From G965220825 sp965220825 (GTDB lineage: Bacteria > Pseudomonadota > Alphaproteobacteria > UBA828), in contig OZ244839.1 in NCBI GenBank assembly GCA_965220825.1, positions 2,914,001-2,978,000 on the forward strand: a stretch of DNA of 64,000 nucleotides. Reading direction: 5' to 3'. A program made the position numbers and the translations under genes. Below are positions 62,807 through 64,000 of this stretch, piece by piece; positions within the stretch are counted from its first letter, which is position 1, and each line of letters opens with the position of its first letter. The notes beneath the pieces were generated by a model. It searched no databases, had not been told where the DNA came from, and saw only the letters and a list, made by a program, of their open reading frames with translations.

Positions 62807-63763
62807 TCAGCCGGCGCCGCGCTTCACGCGGAGCTTCTCCAGCATGTCGGCCGTCATGGCCGCGAGATCGTAGCGGGGTGCCCAGCCCCATTCCGTGCGG
62901 GCGGCGGAATCGTCCATCGAATCGGGCCAGGAATCGGCAATCGCCTGGCGCAGCGGATCCACCGCGTAGTCGATGCGAAAATCCGGTATGTGGCGGCGTA
63001 TTTCGGCGGCGATCTCCTCCGGGGTGACGCTCATCGCCGTGACGTTGAAGGCATTGCGGTGCGAGAGCCGGCGGCCGTCCGCCTCCATGAGTTGGATGAT
63101 CGCCGCCACCGCGTCCGCCATGTACATCATGTCGAGGCGCGAATCGGGCCGCAGGAAGCAGGTGAAGCGCTTCTCCCGTACCGCGGCGTAGAATATCTCC
63201 ACCGCATAGTCGGTGGTTCCGCCGCCGGGCGGCGCCACATGGGAGATCAGGCCCGGCAGGCGCAGCCCGCGCGTGTCCATGCCGTAGCGCGCATGGTAGT
63301 AGTCTCCCAGCAGTTCGCCCGCGACCTTCGAAACGCCGTAGATGGTGTTGGGCCGCTGGATCGTGTCCTGCGGGGTTTGCTGCAGGGGCGTGGCCGGGCC
63401 GAACGCGCCGATGGAACTCGGGAAGAACACCGCGCAGTCGTGGAGGCGCGCCTCCGCCAGCAGGTTGGCATAGCCCCCCAGATTGAGCGCCCAGGCGTCT
63501 TCGGGCTTCTCCTCGCCGAGCACGGAGAGCATCGCCGCCATGTGGTAGACCGTGCCGATCTCGTGGCGCTCAAAGACGGCACGAATCGCCGCGGGCCGGG
63601 TGCAGTCGACGATTTCGAACGGCCCGCCGTCGACCACCGTCTCCACCGGCCTGCGGCGCCATCCGGAGGCGACCACGCGATCCGCGCCATAGCGCTCCCT
63701 GAGCGCCGGCACCAGTTCGGCGCCGATTTGCCCGAGCGCGCCGGTCACGAGAATTTTGCTCAT
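62807..63763 (-). CDS. tdh: SDR-type L-threonine 3-dehydrogenase / NAD-dependent epimerase family
   Basis: 318 residues. KILVTGALGQIGAELVPALR is the cofactor motif, TPQDTIQRPNTIYGVSKVAG holds the YxxxK active site and RGLRLPGLISH the next conserved segment; this set is that of the epimerase-like threonine dehydrogenases, which oxidise L-threonine to 2-amino-3-ketobutyrate. Start ATG 63763. No Kbl gene is seen within the window. A UDP-sugar epimerase is less likely. Confidence 0.85.
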   Translation of the reverse strand: MSKILVTGALGQIGAELVPALRERYGADRVVASGWRRRPVETVVDGGPFEIVDCTRPAAIRAVFERHEIGTVYHMAAMLSVLGEEKPEDAWALNLGGYANLLAEARLHDCAVFFPSSIGAFGPATPLQQTPQDTIQRPNTIYGVSKVAGELLGDYYHARYGMDTRGLRLPGLISHVAPPGGGTTDYAVEIFYAAVREKRFTCFLRPDSRLDMMYMADAVAAIIQLMEADGRRLSHRNAFNVTAMSVTPEEIAAEIRRHIPDFRIDYAVDPLRQAIADSWPDSMDDSAARTEWGWAPRYDLAAMTADMLEKLRVKRGAG

Positions 63764-63913
63764 CGCGGTCCACGCTAAGGTGCTGCGCCTCGGAAGGGAA
63801 CCCCCAGAGCCTCCGGCGCGGCGGCGATGCCGGAAACCGCTCCCTCAAGCCTCCGTGCGTCTCGCGCACACCGAAATATTGCAGGTGCGAACAGTATTAT
63901 TGGTATTTTCACA

Positions 63914-63941
63914 AAAAATGGCCGGGTCCGAAGACCCGGCC
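63914..63941 (-). terminator. Minus-strand rho-independent terminator
   Basis: Stem GGCCGGGTC/GACCCGGCC (63920-63941) with a four-base loop; on the minus strand it is followed by ATTTTTT (63914-63919). It terminates the gene that enters from the right edge. Confidence 0.88.
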
Positions 63942-63958
63942 AGTCCAACAGGGAGGCT

Positions 63959-64000
63959 TCACGTCTGGGAGACGTAGGATCCGAAGATCCCCTTCAGGCC
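63959..64000 (-). CDS. C-terminus of an unidentified protein (5' part outside window)
   Basis: The last 13 codons and a TGA stop read GLKGIFGSYVSQT on the minus strand. The stop lies 18 bp before a strong terminator, which supports a real gene end. The fragment is too short to identify. Confidence 0.5.
   Translation of the reverse strand, partial: GLKGIFGSYVSQT

Overview
The window is about 64 kb of GC-rich DNA that reads as an alphaproteobacterial chromosome, probably Rhodospirillales-like or a related marine or host-associated lineage. The evidence is a bolA and CGFS-glutaredoxin pair next to purL/purQ, HspQ, a CIRCE-controlled groESL, MaeB-type malic enzyme, a leucine (liu) catabolic set, an HpnL-like membrane protein and dense minus/plus operons with 4-bp ATGA/GTGA/TTGA overlaps. 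This placement is inference from gene content only. I saw no rRNA, tRNA, CRISPR array, transposase or phage gene.

Layout. (1) 1-8.1 kb: acyl-CoA and leucine catabolism on the minus strand (LiuA, thiolase, a DUF1989 protein, a second acyl-CoA dehydrogenase, a thioredoxin-fold isomerase, LiuB, partial LiuC), interrupted by a plus-strand PLP dehydratase. (2) 8.2-13.4 kb: MgtE, malic enzyme, a STAS protein and a GOLPH3/GPP34-like protein. (3) 13.5-15.8 kb: a dgcN-dgcA pair for D-glutamate and a small membrane protein. (4) 15.8-19.6 kb: panB-panC, hspQ, an HpnL-like protein and an ArsC/Spx-like protein. (5) 19.7-23.8 kb: a redoxin/cytochrome/copper-monooxygenase fusion and a decayed molybdenum-hydroxylase operon. 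(6) 23.9-34 kb: hydrolase, flavin oxidoreductase, aminotransferase and cupin genes, then an SCP2-like/hydrolase/CUT2 ABC transporter operon that looks like one uptake-and-hydrolysis system of unknown substrate. (7) 34.1-38.1 kb: dopa-dioxygenase-like, grxD, bolA, purL, purQ. (8) 38.4-43.9 kb: nitroreductase, CoA-transferase, penicillin-acylase family protein and a FAD oxidoreductase. (9) 44-52.1 kb: three tandem paralogous autotransporters. (10) 52.2-64 kb: a gamma-glutamyltransferase-like gene, small NTF2/ABM proteins, an ABC-F ATPase, an MFS pump, groES-groEL, amidase, SDR, an L-threonine dehydrogenase and the tail of one more gene.

The most striking region is the autotransporter triplet. 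The three genes share the same promoter and leader (TTGTAT-17 nt-TACGGT, then a G6-G7 Shine-Dalgarno tract), the same long pre-signal extension and a nearly identical 365-residue C-terminal barrel. Their short secreted passengers have diverged strongly. The third gene carries a run of ten C residues at codons 45-48, and either +1 or -1 slippage meets a stop codon within about 20 bases, so it looks like an ON/OFF contingency locus. The second gene has a recent 465-bp duplication of its whole passenger. Copies of a short hairpin repeat lie on both sides of the cluster. Together these suggest a phase-variable and diversifying surface-protein system that I do not recognise as described.

Other structure: two families of dispersed intergenic repeats (at least three and five copies), one sitting at the break of the truncated molybdenum hydroxylase and both sitting upstream of purQ; and an exact 114-bp in-frame tandem duplication inside the gamma-glutamyltransferase-like gene.
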